Source: Pinibacter sp031553495
GTDB lineage: Bacteria > Bacteroidota > Bacteroidia > Chitinophagales > Chitinophagaceae
DNA: 64,000 bases
Assembly: GCA_031553495.1 (NCBI GenBank)
Contig: JAVBLN010000003.1
Span: forward strand, 124,001 to 188,000
Reading direction: 5' to 3'
Part shown: piece after piece, positions 1 through 8,689 of the stretch
How positions within the stretch are numbered: position 1 is the first letter of the stretch
How the letters are laid out: each line of letters begins with the position of its first letter
Made by a program: the position numbers and the translations under genes
The notes under the pieces: generated by a model
Database searches by the model: none
The model's input: the letters and a program-made list of their open reading frames with translations, nothing else
What the model was told of the DNA's origin: nothing

Positions 1-367
1 AAACCGGCGATTCCAGTATTCTTTCAGGAACACGGCTTGCGGATACTACAATTTCAGATCCTAAGGCAGCGGCAGGATCGAGTATGATACTTAATGATCC
101 GGTGGCTGTTACAGGCACATCTTTTGAATCGAAACCAACGGAGCTAATGACAAGTGTGAAAGGCGGATTTCTTCTTGATGAAAATCTGAAGTTTCCTTTA
201 TCGTCTGTAAATGTACCGGTTATAGTTCCCTTTATAGTTACAGAAGCGGCAGCAATCGGTTCTCCTGATATGGAGTTCTTTACATTTCCCGTTATCACGG
301 TTTGTGCATAGGATGCAATAGTGGTGCTTAAAAGAAGACCTATGCACATCAACTGGCATATTCTCAT
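1..367 (-). CDS. TonB-dependent receptor, N-terminal part (runs off the left edge)
   Basis: The reading frame starts at an ATG at 367 and stays open to base 1, so only about 122 residues are seen. It opens with a signal peptide (MRICQLMCIGLLLST, then ASYAQ). Residues about 25-100 form a carboxypeptidase-like regulatory domain (start TVITGNVKNSISGEP, with the SSVGFDSK strand). A plug start, EIVVSASRVPERILESPV, follows. This SASRVPER form is common in Bacteroidota receptors of the BtuB/siderophore type and differs from the VVVGYG form of SusC. It would be an outer-membrane, TonB-driven importer; the substrate cannot be told because the barrel lies outside the window. A repeat element lies upstream at 511-578. 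Confidence 0.85.
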   Translation of the reverse strand, partial: MRICQLMCIGLLLSTTIASYAQTVITGNVKNSISGEPIAAASVTIKGTITGTFTDDKGNFRFSSRRNPPFTLVISSVGFDSKDVPVTATGSLSIILDPAAALGSEIVVSASRVPERILESPV

Positions 368-510
368 AATGGCAATATTTGGTTAGGTTATCGTCAACAA
401 AATATATATAATAATCTTGTTCCCAAAGAAATATTTTCACATTCTGTTCATATCATTGATGTTCTGTTCTTTAAAAATTTAAAAAATTTTTGATAATTAT
501 TTTTTTTGTG

Positions 511-578
511 AACCGGCGGTAGTGCTACTATTAAGCATCGTTGTGTCACTCACTTGTACGGTAGGAATGCTATTGAAC
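511..578 (+). repeat. Element A copy 1
   Basis: This solitary copy has all four parts: left end ACCGGCGGTAGTG, then CTACTATTAAGCATCG, the core TTGTGTCACTCACTTGTACG, and the right end GTAGGAATGCTATTGA. It follows a T8 run and sits in the divergent gap between the receptor start and purC. Its right (inner) side leads into iterated words of the type GAGTTATGGGTTATGAG (about 585-613). I see nothing else in 368-822 apart from AT-rich sequence. Confidence 0.9.
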
Positions 579-822
579 AAGTGATGAGTTTTGAGTTATG
601 GGTTATGAGTGCTTTTGTTTTCACTTGTATTATATGTTTAAAGCACTTTCAATTTTCAACTAAAATCATTCAATCCTATACCCTGGTAAATCCAAATTCA
701 GACAATAGAAAACTGTTAAAAAACAAACGCAAATCCGTCATTGAAGTATTCTTAATTATTCATTATTAATTATTAATTAAAAAAGCTTTGGATAATTGCG
801 CTGCATATAGGTATTTTGCATC

Positions 823-1749
823 ATGTCAACAATACAATTTCCTGGGCAAACGAATTTTTACCAAGGTAAAGTTCGCGATGTATATAGCATTGGCGGCAGC
901 CTGCTGGTAATGATAGCAAGCAACCGCATTTCTGCGTTTGATGTGGTTTTACCAAAACCAATTCCTTACAAAGGACAAGTATTAAATCAGATAGCGGCAT
1001 ACATGTTGAATGCAACTAAGGACATTTGTCCTAATTGGTTGCTGGATGTGCCTGCACCATCTGTTTCTATAGGCAAACGCTGCGAACCATTTAAAATTGA
1101 GATGGTTGTACGCGGCAATTTAACCGGTCATGCATGGCGCACTTATAGCAGCGGTAAAAGAATTCTTTGTGGCGTGCATTTACCGGAAGGTCTGAAAGAA
1201 AATGATTTCTTTCCTTCTCCTATAATTACACCCACCACCAAAGCTGCCGCAGGCCACGATGAAGACATTTCAAAAGAAGAAATTATCGCACAAGGTTTGG
1301 CTTCTGAAGCTGATTGGAGTGTTCTTGAAAAATATACATTAGCTCTTTTTGAAAGAGGAAAACAGATTGCCGCAAAACAAGGTTTAATATTGGTAGATAC
1401 AAAGTATGAATTTGGTAAAATAGGCGACACTATTTACCTGATGGATGAAATTCATACTCCCGATTCTTCACGATATTTTTACGCTGAAGGATTTGAAGAA
1501 AGACAGCAAAAAGGTGAGCGCCAAAAACAATTGAGTAAAGAGTTTGTGCGTGAATGGCTTATTGCTAATAACTTTATGGGTAAAGAAGGTCAATCGGTTC
1601 CCGAAATGACCGAAGAATGGATCAATACGATTAGTCAACGCTACATTGAATTATATGAAAAAGTGATTGGAGAAAAATTTATTCCCGAGCCATTGACGGA
1701 AGAAGAGATGTGTCAACGTATTATCAAATCATTACAAAGTTTAACTTAG
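823..1749 (+). CDS. purC: Phosphoribosylaminoimidazole-succinocarboxamide synthase (SAICAR synthetase)
   Basis: A cytoplasmic enzyme of de novo purine synthesis that joins aspartate to CAIR using ATP. The 308-residue length fits the longer form seen in Bacteroidota and yeast. The ATP-binding start is visible as YQGKVRDVY at residues 13-21, followed by ASNRISAFDVV. The family signature DEIHTPDSSRYF lies at about 208-219. The ATG at 823 is the first start in frame and directly precedes the conserved N-terminus. It stands alone, with a repeat element upstream and an intrinsic terminator overlapping its stop codon, so it is probably monocistronic. Confidence 0.97.
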   Translation: MSTIQFPGQTNFYQGKVRDVYSIGGSLLVMIASNRISAFDVVLPKPIPYKGQVLNQIAAYMLNATKDICPNWLLDVPAPSVSIGKRCEPFKIEMVVRGNLTGHAWRTYSSGKRILCGVHLPEGLKENDFFPSPIITPTTKAAAGHDEDISKEEIIAQGLASEADWSVLEKYTLALFERGKQIAAKQGLILVDTKYEFGKIGDTIYLMDEIHTPDSSRYFYAEGFEERQQKGERQKQLSKEFVREWLIANNFMGKEGQSVPEMTEEWINTISQRYIELYEKVIGEKFIPEPLTEEEMCQRIIKSLQSLT

Positions 1750-1780
1750 AGACGTAATTCAATTTACGTCTCTTTATATT
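1748..1780 (+). terminator. Intrinsic terminator of purC
   Basis: AGAGACGTAA (1748-1757) and TTACGTCTCT (1764-1773) form a perfect 10-bp stem with a 6-base loop, followed by TTATATTTTC. The hairpin begins within the purC stop codon. Confidence 0.8.
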
Positions 1781-1892
1781 TTCTATTTCATTGAGTTTTA
1801 TTTTTGCACCATTGCTTTAGTCCCCTTTGACTTTCCTTGCCTTAGTACTCTGCACTCATGGATTGTGATTTGTATGTATGGTGTTACGCCTT

Positions 1893-1962
1893 GCTGAATA
1901 GAATTACAATTGTACAAGTGAGTGACACAACGATGCTTAATAGTAGCAATACAGTTGATACC
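1893..1962 (-). repeat. Element A copy 2
   Basis: A minus-strand copy with left half CTACTATTAAGCATCG, the standard core, and a diverged right end of the type ACAATTGTAATTCTATTCAGC. It is solitary, between purC and the propeller gene. The rest of 1781-2074 shows no gene I would support. Confidence 0.88.
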
Positions 1963-2074
1963 AAAAAAACACTTCGGATGAAGACGGGGTTTTATATCTA
2001 TTTGATTTTATCTGCCTTCGGTACATGTATTGGCATGGGTCGCGGGTTTTAATTAGTTCACCAATATAACTATA

Positions 2075-3094
2075 ATGAATATGCGCTATTTAATTCTGGT
2101 ACTTACGACAGCTATTTCTTTTTCCTCTTTTTCGCAAAAACTAATTTCGCTTAACTCTGATACTAATACAAGTCTTCGCGGATTAAGTGTTGTAAATAAC
2201 AAAGTATTGTGGGTAAGCGGAAGCAATGGCACTGTGGGAAGAAGCATTGACAGTGGTAAAACGTGGACATGGATGACTGTGCCGGGTTTTGAAAAAAGAG
2301 ATTTTCGGGATATTGAAGCATTTGACGAAGCTACGGCTATCATTATGGCTATCGATACTCCGGCAGTTATATTGAAAACTATTAACGGTGGAAAATCATG
2401 GAAAACTGTTTTTATTGATCCTACGCCGGGTATGTTTTTGGATGCTATGGAATTTTGGAACGACCAAAGTGGTATTGTGATTGGTGATCCTGTTAATGGA
2501 AAATTTTTTATTGCAAGAACTTTTGATGAAGGCACCACCTGGCGGTCTATACCATTTCAAAATTTGCCGGCTGCGGACCAAGGCGAGGCTTGCTTTGCAG
2601 CGAGTGGAACTAATTTAAGAAAGCTCGATAGAGATGAAGCATGTTTTGTTACGGGGGGTACAAAATCGAGGTTGTTTTGGAAAGGCGCTCCGGTTATGCT
2701 GCCGATAGTGCAGGGCACCGCTTCTACAGGGGCAAATTCAATAGCGATAAGAGATAATAAAAAATTGAGGAATAGTAAATATTTTGTAGTAGTGGGTGGT
2801 GATTTTTCAAATGATAAATCAAAGGACAAAAACTGCTTTATTACAAAAGATGCCGGTAAAACATGGACTGCGCCCAATGTTCCGCCGAATGGTTATCGCT
2901 CATGCGTAGAATTTATTGATAAAAATACGCTGATCACCTGTGGCACCTCCGGTGTTGATATTTCAACAGATGGCGGTATGAATTGGAAAGCTATTTCTGA
3001 AGAAGGCTATCATGTTTGCCGTAAAGCTAAAGACGGAAAAACGGTTTATTTGGCTGGCAGCAAAGGTAAAATTGCAAGAGTAACCATGAATTGA
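2075..3094 (+). CDS. Secreted YCF48/BNR-type beta-propeller protein
   Basis: A 339-residue protein with a signal peptide (MNMRYLILVLTTAISFSSFSQ), so likely periplasmic or outer-membrane exposed. Repeated blades carry Asp-box-like strands: SIDSGKTWTW (about 64-73), TINGGKSWKT, FDEGTTWRS, TKDAGKTWTA and STDGGMNWKA. This is the pattern of the YCF48/BNR repeat family, which includes the photosystem II assembly factor Hcf136 and many secreted Bacteroidota proteins annotated as oxidoreductases or glycosyl hydrolases. No catalytic function can be assigned. Start at 2075 or the next Met at 2081. The downstream methyltransferase is on the same strand about 80 bp away and may be co-transcribed. Confidence 0.75.
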   Translation: MNMRYLILVLTTAISFSSFSQKLISLNSDTNTSLRGLSVVNNKVLWVSGSNGTVGRSIDSGKTWTWMTVPGFEKRDFRDIEAFDEATAIIMAIDTPAVILKTINGGKSWKTVFIDPTPGMFLDAMEFWNDQSGIVIGDPVNGKFFIARTFDEGTTWRSIPFQNLPAADQGEACFAASGTNLRKLDRDEACFVTGGTKSRLFWKGAPVMLPIVQGTASTGANSIAIRDNKKLRNSKYFVVVGGDFSNDKSKDKNCFITKDAGKTWTAPNVPPNGYRSCVEFIDKNTLITCGTSGVDISTDGGMNWKAISEEGYHVCRKAKDGKTVYLAGSKGKIARVTMN

Positions 3095-3174
3095 GTGTTT
3101 CTACAAATCAATTTCACTGCCGCTTGCACTTTTAATGATCCCTGATTATATTAGCGCACTTTAACTTACCTAAT

Positions 3175-4260
3175 ATGGAATGGATCGGGATATTGAAATG
3201 CCCTGTAACCGGCAGTGATTTGCATTTGCTGAATGCGCATGAAATAGAATCGCTTAATTTGAAGATTGCTAAGAAAATGGTTTGGCAGGCTGATGGAAAG
3301 CTTTTTACTACATCAGTCAGCCGGGCTTTGGCTACAATTGACAACTCTTATATTTACCCGGTAATAAATGAAATAGTATTGCTACTGAAAGATCTTGCTA
3401 TTGTTGACTCGCACGAGATGGTATTAAAAGAAACAATTAGCGCAGACAAACAACTTGTAAAAAACTTTTACGACGAAAAAGGCTGGTTTGCAAATGAAGA
3501 AGGAAATTATGAAGATGCAGTGATCTTCGAAGATTTGCGGGAAGTCTCTAAAGATTATATAAAGAAATGTCATGATCGTGTACGCCGGTTTTTGAATCCA
3601 AGCGGGAAATATATGCTGGATGCGGCTTCCGGAGCATTGCAGTTTCAGGACTATTTGCAATATTCGGAAAATTATCAATTTCGAATTTGTGTTGATTTTT
3701 CTTTCCAGGCTTTATTGGAGGCAAAGCGTAAACTTGGAGATAAGGGAATTTGCGTGTTGTGCGATATGACGAATATGCCTTTCAAAAATGATATGATCGA
3801 TGGTTTCATTTCATTGAATACTATTTATCACATTCCAAAAGATGAGCAGGTGATTGCTATGAAAGAACTGTATCGTGTGTTAGCTCCCAAAGGAAAAGGC
3901 GTAATTGTATATGAGTGGTTTAAGCATTCGCCATGGATGAATGTGGGATTACTTCCTTTTCGGGCTGCTGTGTTCACCAAAAACAGGCTGAATGCGGCTT
4001 TCAGTAAATTGGCCGGGAAAAGAGCTCCAAAAAAAATGTTGTATTTCTATGCACATCCGTATGAATATTTCAAAAAGAATTTGCCGTTTTCATTTCAGTT
4101 AAAAGTATGGCGCAGTATTAGTGTGCCGTTTATGAAATATTATATTCATGCGCCGTTGTTTGGCAAACAAATACTAAACTGGTTGTATAACAAAGAAGAA
4201 CGCGAACCTGAAAAATGCGGACTGAAAGGGGAGTACCCGATTTTTGTTTTTGAAAAATAA
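3175..4260 (+). CDS. SAM-dependent methyltransferase with Trm112-like N-terminus
   Basis: 361 residues. The first 65 or so (LKCPVTGSDLHLL through YIYPVINEIVLLL) match the Trm112-like small domain often fused to class I methyltransferases. The Rossmann methyltransferase follows: motif I is MLDAASGALQF (about 144-154), an acidic strand end CVDFS lies after it, then CDMTNMPFKNDMIDGFISLNTIYHI, as in the type-11 family. The C-terminal 100 residues are basic and aromatic and I do not recognise them. The substrate is unknown. The gene ends 18 bp from the convergent GntR-type regulator. Confidence 0.8.
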   Translation: MEWIGILKCPVTGSDLHLLNAHEIESLNLKIAKKMVWQADGKLFTTSVSRALATIDNSYIYPVINEIVLLLKDLAIVDSHEMVLKETISADKQLVKNFYDEKGWFANEEGNYEDAVIFEDLREVSKDYIKKCHDRVRRFLNPSGKYMLDAASGALQFQDYLQYSENYQFRICVDFSFQALLEAKRKLGDKGICVLCDMTNMPFKNDMIDGFISLNTIYHIPKDEQVIAMKELYRVLAPKGKGVIVYEWFKHSPWMNVGLLPFRAAVFTKNRLNAAFSKLAGKRAPKKMLYFYAHPYEYFKKNLPFSFQLKVWRSISVPFMKYYIHAPLFGKQILNWLYNKEEREPEKCGLKGEYPIFVFEK

Positions 4261-4278
4261 GATTATAGTTTATGATGG

Positions 4279-5310
4279 TTACAACGAATCTCTAAGCCTT
4301 AGTTTAAAAGGCAATTCCTGCTGGCTGTTGGTATGTTGCAATATCATATTGGCGGCCATTTCACCCATTTTTACAAAGTCTGTTGAAATGGTGGTAATGC
4401 CATTCAGCGTATATTTTTTCCACGGAGTTTCGTTGTATGAAATGATACCAACATCTTTTCCAACCTGCAATTTTGCTTCCAGTATTTTATCTATAAGCAC
4501 TATAAGATCACCTTCTTTGAGGTTTATAAAAACATCACCTTTATTGATTTTATCTGAAGCTATATCGTTTACCACCTGGTAGTTGAAAGTATATTGTTTG
4601 CAAAACTTGTAGTAACCTTTCAGAATATCCTGAGGGTAATATGTGTCTTCCGGGAAAATTATTTTTATGGTATCATACTTGCTTAATTTGGGTAACGCTT
4701 CTTCGAGCGCATTGTAAATGTCTTTTTCAAAATTTTCATAAATAGCTCCAAAAGAGCCTGTGACGCCGGGTACCAGCTTATCGAGCAAGATCAGTTTTTC
4801 TTTTGGAAACCCGTTTATGATCTCGTGCACATCGTCGCCGCCATCAAGAAAATGTGTGATGATAACATAGTGTGTATAATCTTTCTGCCGGTTGTTTATT
4901 ATCTTTTTGAATTGTTCGTAATCGTTGTTGTATATGTAAAAATCAATTGAAGCATCATCACCAAGCGATGAAACAAAGGAATCGTAAATGATTTTTTTAT
5001 GCGTGCTTAGTTTATTGAAAAGCAGGAATATCTTGAACTCCTGATGTACATCCACATTTTTAACATAATAACCTTTGCCCGGAACAGAGCCCAGAATGCC
5101 AATTTTTTTTAAATGTTTATATCCTTTTTCTGCAGTGTCTCTTGAAATATCAAATTCAAAACTCAGTTCATTTATTGAAGGCAACACTTCATCTTTTTTT
5201 ATTTTCCCTTCGTGAACAGCCTTTATAATCGAATTGGCCAACTGCAAATATTTCGGCGTGGCGGAATAGTAATCAATTTCAAGATATTTAAATAAAGACT
5301 GATCCTTCAT
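4279..5310 (-). CDS. GntR-family regulator with periplasmic-binding-protein-like sensor domain
   Basis: I start at the ATG at 5310 (MKDQSLFKYLEID); the frame is open 57 bases further up but that stretch has no family similarity. 343 residues. A GntR winged helix covers about residues 14-75, with YLQLANSIIKAVHEGKI, LPSINELSFEFDISRDTAEKG and GILGSVPGKGYYV as its typical elements. The rest resembles a LacI-type sugar-binding domain, ending in GITTISTDFVKMGEMAANMIL. This architecture is common for sugar regulators in Bacteroidota. It is divergent from the rhamnose aldolase gene at 5967, so it is a candidate regulator of rhamnose use (inferred from position). Confidence 0.82.
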   Translation of the reverse strand: MKDQSLFKYLEIDYYSATPKYLQLANSIIKAVHEGKIKKDEVLPSINELSFEFDISRDTAEKGYKHLKKIGILGSVPGKGYYVKNVDVHQEFKIFLLFNKLSTHKKIIYDSFVSSLGDDASIDFYIYNNDYEQFKKIINNRQKDYTHYVIITHFLDGGDDVHEIINGFPKEKLILLDKLVPGVTGSFGAIYENFEKDIYNALEEALPKLSKYDTIKIIFPEDTYYPQDILKGYYKFCKQYTFNYQVVNDIASDKINKGDVFINLKEGDLIVLIDKILEAKLQVGKDVGIISYNETPWKKYTLNGITTISTDFVKMGEMAANMILQHTNSQQELPFKLRLRDSL

Positions 5311-5331
5311 GAAATACGTTTTTGAATAAAA

Positions 5332-5339
5332 CAAATTTA
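5332..5339 (-). promoter_or_regulatory. Possible -7 element for the GntR-type regulator
   Basis: On the minus strand this reads TAAATTTG, an exact match to the Bacteroidota -7 consensus TAnnTTTG, about 22 bases ahead of the chosen start codon. No TTTG is found at the expected -33 distance, so the call is weak. Confidence 0.35.
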
Positions 5340-5400
5340 GGAAAATTGCTTGCAGCTTATAACACATCGCAGTATCAAATTGTGAGGAGTTTTTTTGTCA

Positions 5401-5468
5401 ACCGGCCGAGGTGCTACTATTAAGCATCGTTGTGTCACTCACTTGTACGGTAGGAATGCTATGCGGCG
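5401..5468 (+). repeat. Element A copy 3 (left arm of a convergent pair)
   Basis: Has a T-run, ACCGGCCGAG, CTACTATTAAGCATCG, the perfect core and GTAGGAATGCTATG. It pairs with the inverted copy at 5672-5743, and the outer ends read CCGGC and GCCGG. Confidence 0.9.
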
Positions 5469-5671
5469 AGATGTAGCATGCAATGGCACACTGATGACAC
5501 AGATTAGACTGATTTTCACTGATTTTTTGTTTGTAATGCACGCTTTGCAGGCCTTGTTGAGTGTGAATAGATGGAGAATTGAGAATGTTTTATACACTGA
5601 TTGCAAGCCAAAACAAAAGCACACATCACTCAAAACCCAAAACTCAGAACTCAGAACTCAGAACTCCTCAC
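5469..5671. repeat. Filler of word repeats between A copies 3 and 4
   Basis: Contains a 42-bp block at 5482-5523 that recurs inverted at 51829-51870 with about four mismatches (shared words GATTAGACTGAT and CACTGAT). It also holds GGAGAATTGAGAA (about 5573), which recurs inverted near 22890, and three near-tandem AACTCAG units at 5639-5668. I see no gene here. Confidence 0.7.
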
Positions 5672-5743
5672 CCGCTCAACAGCATTGCTGCCGTACAAGT
5701 GAGTGACACAACGATGATGCCATGAAAAACTACTGCCGGTACC
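5672..5743 (-). repeat. Element A copy 4 (right arm, alternative left half)
   Basis: The core and right end are standard. The left half is of the second type: CATGGCATCATCG replaces CTACTATTAAGCATCG. It ends in GCCGGTACC followed by an A-run and long T-run. Confidence 0.88.
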
Positions 5744-5808
5744 AAAAATTTTTTTTTACAAAATAATTGCACACGTTATTGTTTTAATTGCTGAATTATA
5801 CCTAATCG

Positions 5809-5828
5809 CATCATGACAGACCATGATG
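5809..5828. promoter_or_regulatory. Inverted repeat upstream of the rhamnose aldolase gene
   Basis: CATCATG (5809-5815) and CATGATG (5822-5828) are perfect 7-bp arms with a 6-bp spacer. The site lies in the divergent region, about 140 bp before the aldolase start, and could bind the GntR-type regulator. There is only one copy, so this is a candidate only. Confidence 0.3.
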
Positions 5829-5966
5829 GTTCTATGATTGTAATTAGATATTTTCAACCATATAAATTTAAAAAGTAACGAACGAATGCTGCTGTATTCA
5901 CCGGCTTCATTGTAGCAAAAAAATTATACTTGGTCGTGCAATTAATTTTATTCAAAAAACAATAAA

Positions 5967-8090
5967 ATGTCTCCAAATAAAACATTTGATTTCCGGCATG
6001 TAAATTACCTGTGGGATGAAAAAGTTGCCGCGACAATGGCTGGTGATGAAGTGGCGCTTTTGGTATATCGCTCCAACTTACTGGGCGCCGATTTGAGGAT
6101 TACAAATTATGGTGGGGGCAATACTTCATGCAAAGTGATGGCTAAGGATCGGCTTACAGGAAAAGATGTGGAAGTGATGTGGGTTAAAGGTAGTGGCGGA
6201 GATTTAGGCACCATGAAGCGCAGCGGATTAGCGGCATTGTATGTAGAGAGGTTGCGTGGTTTGCAAAATATTTATCGTGGTGTGGAGCATGAAGATGAAA
6301 TGGTGGAGTTGTTTAATCATTGTATTTATGACCTTGCTTCCAAAGCGCCTTCTATTGATACGCCATTGCACGGATTTCTTCCATTTAAGCATATTGATCA
6401 TTTGCATCCGGATGCTGCTATTGCCATTGCGGCAGCAAAAGATGGGAAAAAAATCACTGAAGAAATTTTCGGTGGAAGTATAGGCTGGGTAGATTGGCAG
6501 CGGCCCGGTTTTGATCTTGGATTGCAATTGAAAAAATGCTTAGATGAAAATCCCGGAATCAAAGGGATCATGCTTGGGTCTCACGGATTGTTTACATGGG
6601 GCGATACCGCTTATGAAAGCTATATTAATACATTGGAAGTGATTGAATGTTGTGCGCAATATATAGATGACAATGTACATAAGCAAAGTACTGTATTTGG
6701 CGGGGCTCGTATTCAGGCATTACCAAAAAATGAAAGACTTTCCAAAGCTGCATCTCTGGCGCCAATGTTGAGGGGCTTTTGCAGTAGCCACACGAAAATG
6801 ATTGGTCACTTTACGGATGACGATCGCGTGTTACAATTTATCAATTCTAATGATCTTGATCGTTTAGCGCCGCTTGGAACCAGTTGTCCGGATCATTTTT
6901 TGCGAACGAAAATAAGTCCGTTGGTATTGAATCTTTTGCCAGATGCTGATTTGAGTGATGTATCAAATGTTAAGCAACAATTATTGCCGCAGTTTGAAGC
7001 ATATAGAGACATGTATGCCTCTTATTATAATAGCTGCAGGCACACTAATAGTCCGGCTATGCGGGATCCCAACCCGGTTGTGATTTTGTATCCCGGTGCA
7101 GGCATGTTTACTTTTGCGAAAGATAAGCAAACAGCAAGGGTTGCTGCTGAGTTTTATATTAATGCCATTAATGTAATGCGTGGCGCTGAAGCCATTTCAT
7201 CATACACTTCGCTTCCCCGCCAGGAGGCATTTGATATTGAGTATTGGTTGTTGGAGGAAGCTAAGCTTCAACGGATGCCACAACCTAAAACGCTTTCAGG
7301 GCGTATCGCTTTAATAACCGGTAGTGGCGGAGGAATTGGTAAAGCTATTGCGAAAAAGTTTGCGGAAGAAGGTGCTTGTATTGTATTAAGCGATAATAAC
7401 GAAGAAAGGTTGAATGAAGCAAAAGATGAGTTTGTAGCTAAGTTTGGTAAAGATGTAGTTGCCACGGCTTTGCTGGATGTAACGCGAAATAATACCATCA
7501 CTGATGCAATACGGAATGCTATGCTTGCCTTTGGTGGGTTGGATATTGTAGTGAATAATGCCGGACTTTCCATTTCGAAACCTATGGAAGAACACACGGA
7601 ACAGGATTGGAACTTACTTTATGATGTTCTTGTGAAAGGGCAGTTTCTTATAACAAGTGCCGCTGTTGATGTTATGCGAAAGCAAAATTTCGGTGGCGAT
7701 ATTATAAATATAGTTAGTAAAAATGCGTTGGTAAGCGGGCCAAATAATGCAGGCTATGGTTCTGCAAAAGCGGCTCAATTGCATTTGTCGCGGTTGAATG
7801 CCGCGGAGTTTGGAAACGATAAAATACGTGTGAATGTTGTAAATCCTGATGCGGTAATTGCCGGCAGTAATATCTGGAGTGGAGGATGGGCCGAAGGTCG
7901 CGCAAAGGCTTATGGTATTACTGTTGATGAACTTCCGGCTTATTATGCAAAGCGCACTTTGCTGAATGCGATTATTTATCCGGAAGATGTTGCCAATGCA
8001 TGTTTTGCATATGTAAGCGGGTTATTAAATAAATCAACAGGGAATGTATTGAATGTGGATGGTGGTATTGCCGCTGCTTTTGTGAGGTAG
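5967..8090 (+). CDS. rhaEW: Bifunctional rhamnulose-1-phosphate aldolase / L-lactaldehyde dehydrogenase
   Basis: A 707-residue cytoplasmic fusion. The N-terminal class II aldolase domain (about 1-420) would split rhamnulose-1-phosphate into dihydroxyacetone phosphate and L-lactaldehyde. It shows NYGGGNTSCK, the metal-site region HIDHLHPDAA (142-151) and GSHGLFTWG. The C-terminal short-chain dehydrogenase (about 440-707) has the nucleotide loop GRIALITGSGGGIG (445-458), the NNAG motif and the catalytic pair Tyr597/Lys601 in GYGSAK; it would oxidise lactaldehyde to lactate. This architecture is the RhaEW type known from comparative work on rhamnose catabolism. Isomerase and kinase genes are not in the window. 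A GntR-type regulator is divergent at 4279-5310; a GH78 rhamnosidase lies 50 kb away. Confidence 0.9.
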   Translation: MSPNKTFDFRHVNYLWDEKVAATMAGDEVALLVYRSNLLGADLRITNYGGGNTSCKVMAKDRLTGKDVEVMWVKGSGGDLGTMKRSGLAALYVERLRGLQNIYRGVEHEDEMVELFNHCIYDLASKAPSIDTPLHGFLPFKHIDHLHPDAAIAIAAAKDGKKITEEIFGGSIGWVDWQRPGFDLGLQLKKCLDENPGIKGIMLGSHGLFTWGDTAYESYINTLEVIECCAQYIDDNVHKQSTVFGGARIQALPKNERLSKAASLAPMLRGFCSSHTKMIGHFTDDDRVLQFINSNDLDRLAPLGTSCPDHFLRTKISPLVLNLLPDADLSDVSNVKQQLLPQFEAYRDMYASYYNSCRHTNSPAMRDPNPVVILYPGAGMFTFAKDKQTARVAAEFYINAINVMRGAEAISSYTSLPRQEAFDIEYWLLEEAKLQRMPQPKTLSGRIALITGSGGGIGKAIAKKFAEEGACIVLSDNNEERLNEAKDEFVAKFGKDVVATALLDVTRNNTITDAIRNAMLAFGGLDIVVNNAGLSISKPMEEHTEQDWNLLYDVLVKGQFLITSAAVDVMRKQNFGGDIINIVSKNALVSGPNNAGYGSAKAAQLHLSRLNAAEFGNDKIRVNVVNPDAVIAGSNIWSGGWAEGRAKAYGITVDELPAYYAKRTLLNAIIYPEDVANACFAYVSGLLNKSTGNVLNVDGGIAAAFVR

Positions 8091-8201
8091 TTATTTCAAA
8101 AAATAAAATTTCGTGTATTTATTTACGATAGTATAATAAATTGATAATTAAACAGCGCTATATAAAGACTGTTTTGGAATGAGCACAAGTGGTACAAAAA
8201 G

Positions 8202-8224
8202 AAAGGAGGCTTTTGGCCTCCTTT
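8202..8224 (-). terminator. Terminator between rhaEW and hup
   Basis: AAAGGAGGC and GCCTCCTTT form a 9-bp stem with a short T-rich loop. On the minus strand it is followed by CTTTTTG, so it fits termination of the HU gene. It may also stop plus-strand reading from rhaEW, since the genes converge. Confidence 0.75.
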
Positions 8225-8237
8225 GCTTTCAGTCAAC

Positions 8238-8507
8238 TTATATTTTCTCAGATAATTCTTTACCAGCTTTGAATTTTGCTACTTTTTTCGCTTTTATTTT
8301 AATAGTAGCGCCGGTTTGAGGGTTTCTTCCTGTGCGTGCAGCTCTCTTAGAAACGGAGAAAGTACCAAAACCCACGAGTGTAAGTTTATCACCTTTCTTT
8401 AGTGTTTTAGCTACGGCATCAGTAAATGAATCTATTACTGCTCCTGCATCTTTTTTACTAATTCCTGCGTCTGCGGCCAGTTTGTCAATCAATTCAGCTT
8501 TGTTCAT
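8238..8507 (-). CDS. hup: HU-family DNA-binding protein
   Basis: 89 residues, the usual HU size. It begins MNKAELIDKLAADAGISKKDAG, then has the KLTLVGFGTFSV strand (about 40-52), the signature region RAARTGRNPQTG (55-66) forming the DNA-binding arm, and the basic C-terminus FKAGKELSEKI. It binds and bends DNA as a homodimer in the nucleoid. The upstream 180 bp is very AT-rich without a second gene, so it is probably monocistronic. No clear TAnnTTTG promoter was found. Confidence 0.95.
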   Translation of the reverse strand: MNKAELIDKLAADAGISKKDAGAVIDSFTDAVAKTLKKGDKLTLVGFGTFSVSKRAARTGRNPQTGATIKIKAKKVAKFKAGKELSEKI

Positions 8508-8689
8508 TGTTTGATATTTTAATTATTTAAAAACTAATATAAGAGAGCTTTTAATGTTTCGTTTTTTCTCTCTTTTTATTAAACATTTTTCTAAGCTAGC
8601 AAAAAAAACAACATACAAATTGCAATGAGAAAAAAATATTTTGTCACAATTGGTATTATAATAGTTCTTTTTAAGAAAAGGACTAAATG

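Noticed and set aside
554..769. Short frames through element A copies (reading CVTHLYGRNAI or similar)
   Set aside because: The same peptide arises in many places only because the repeat happens to be open in that frame. Flanks differ and frames start or end in filler.
1858..2052. 64-codon frame between purC and the propeller gene
   Set aside because: Its first half is element A copy 2 and the remainder shows no family similarity.
5401..5743. Element A as an ordinary intrinsic terminator
   Set aside because: T-tracts lie before the left end and A-tracts after the right end on either strand, and some copies lie in divergent promoter regions, for example 511-578.
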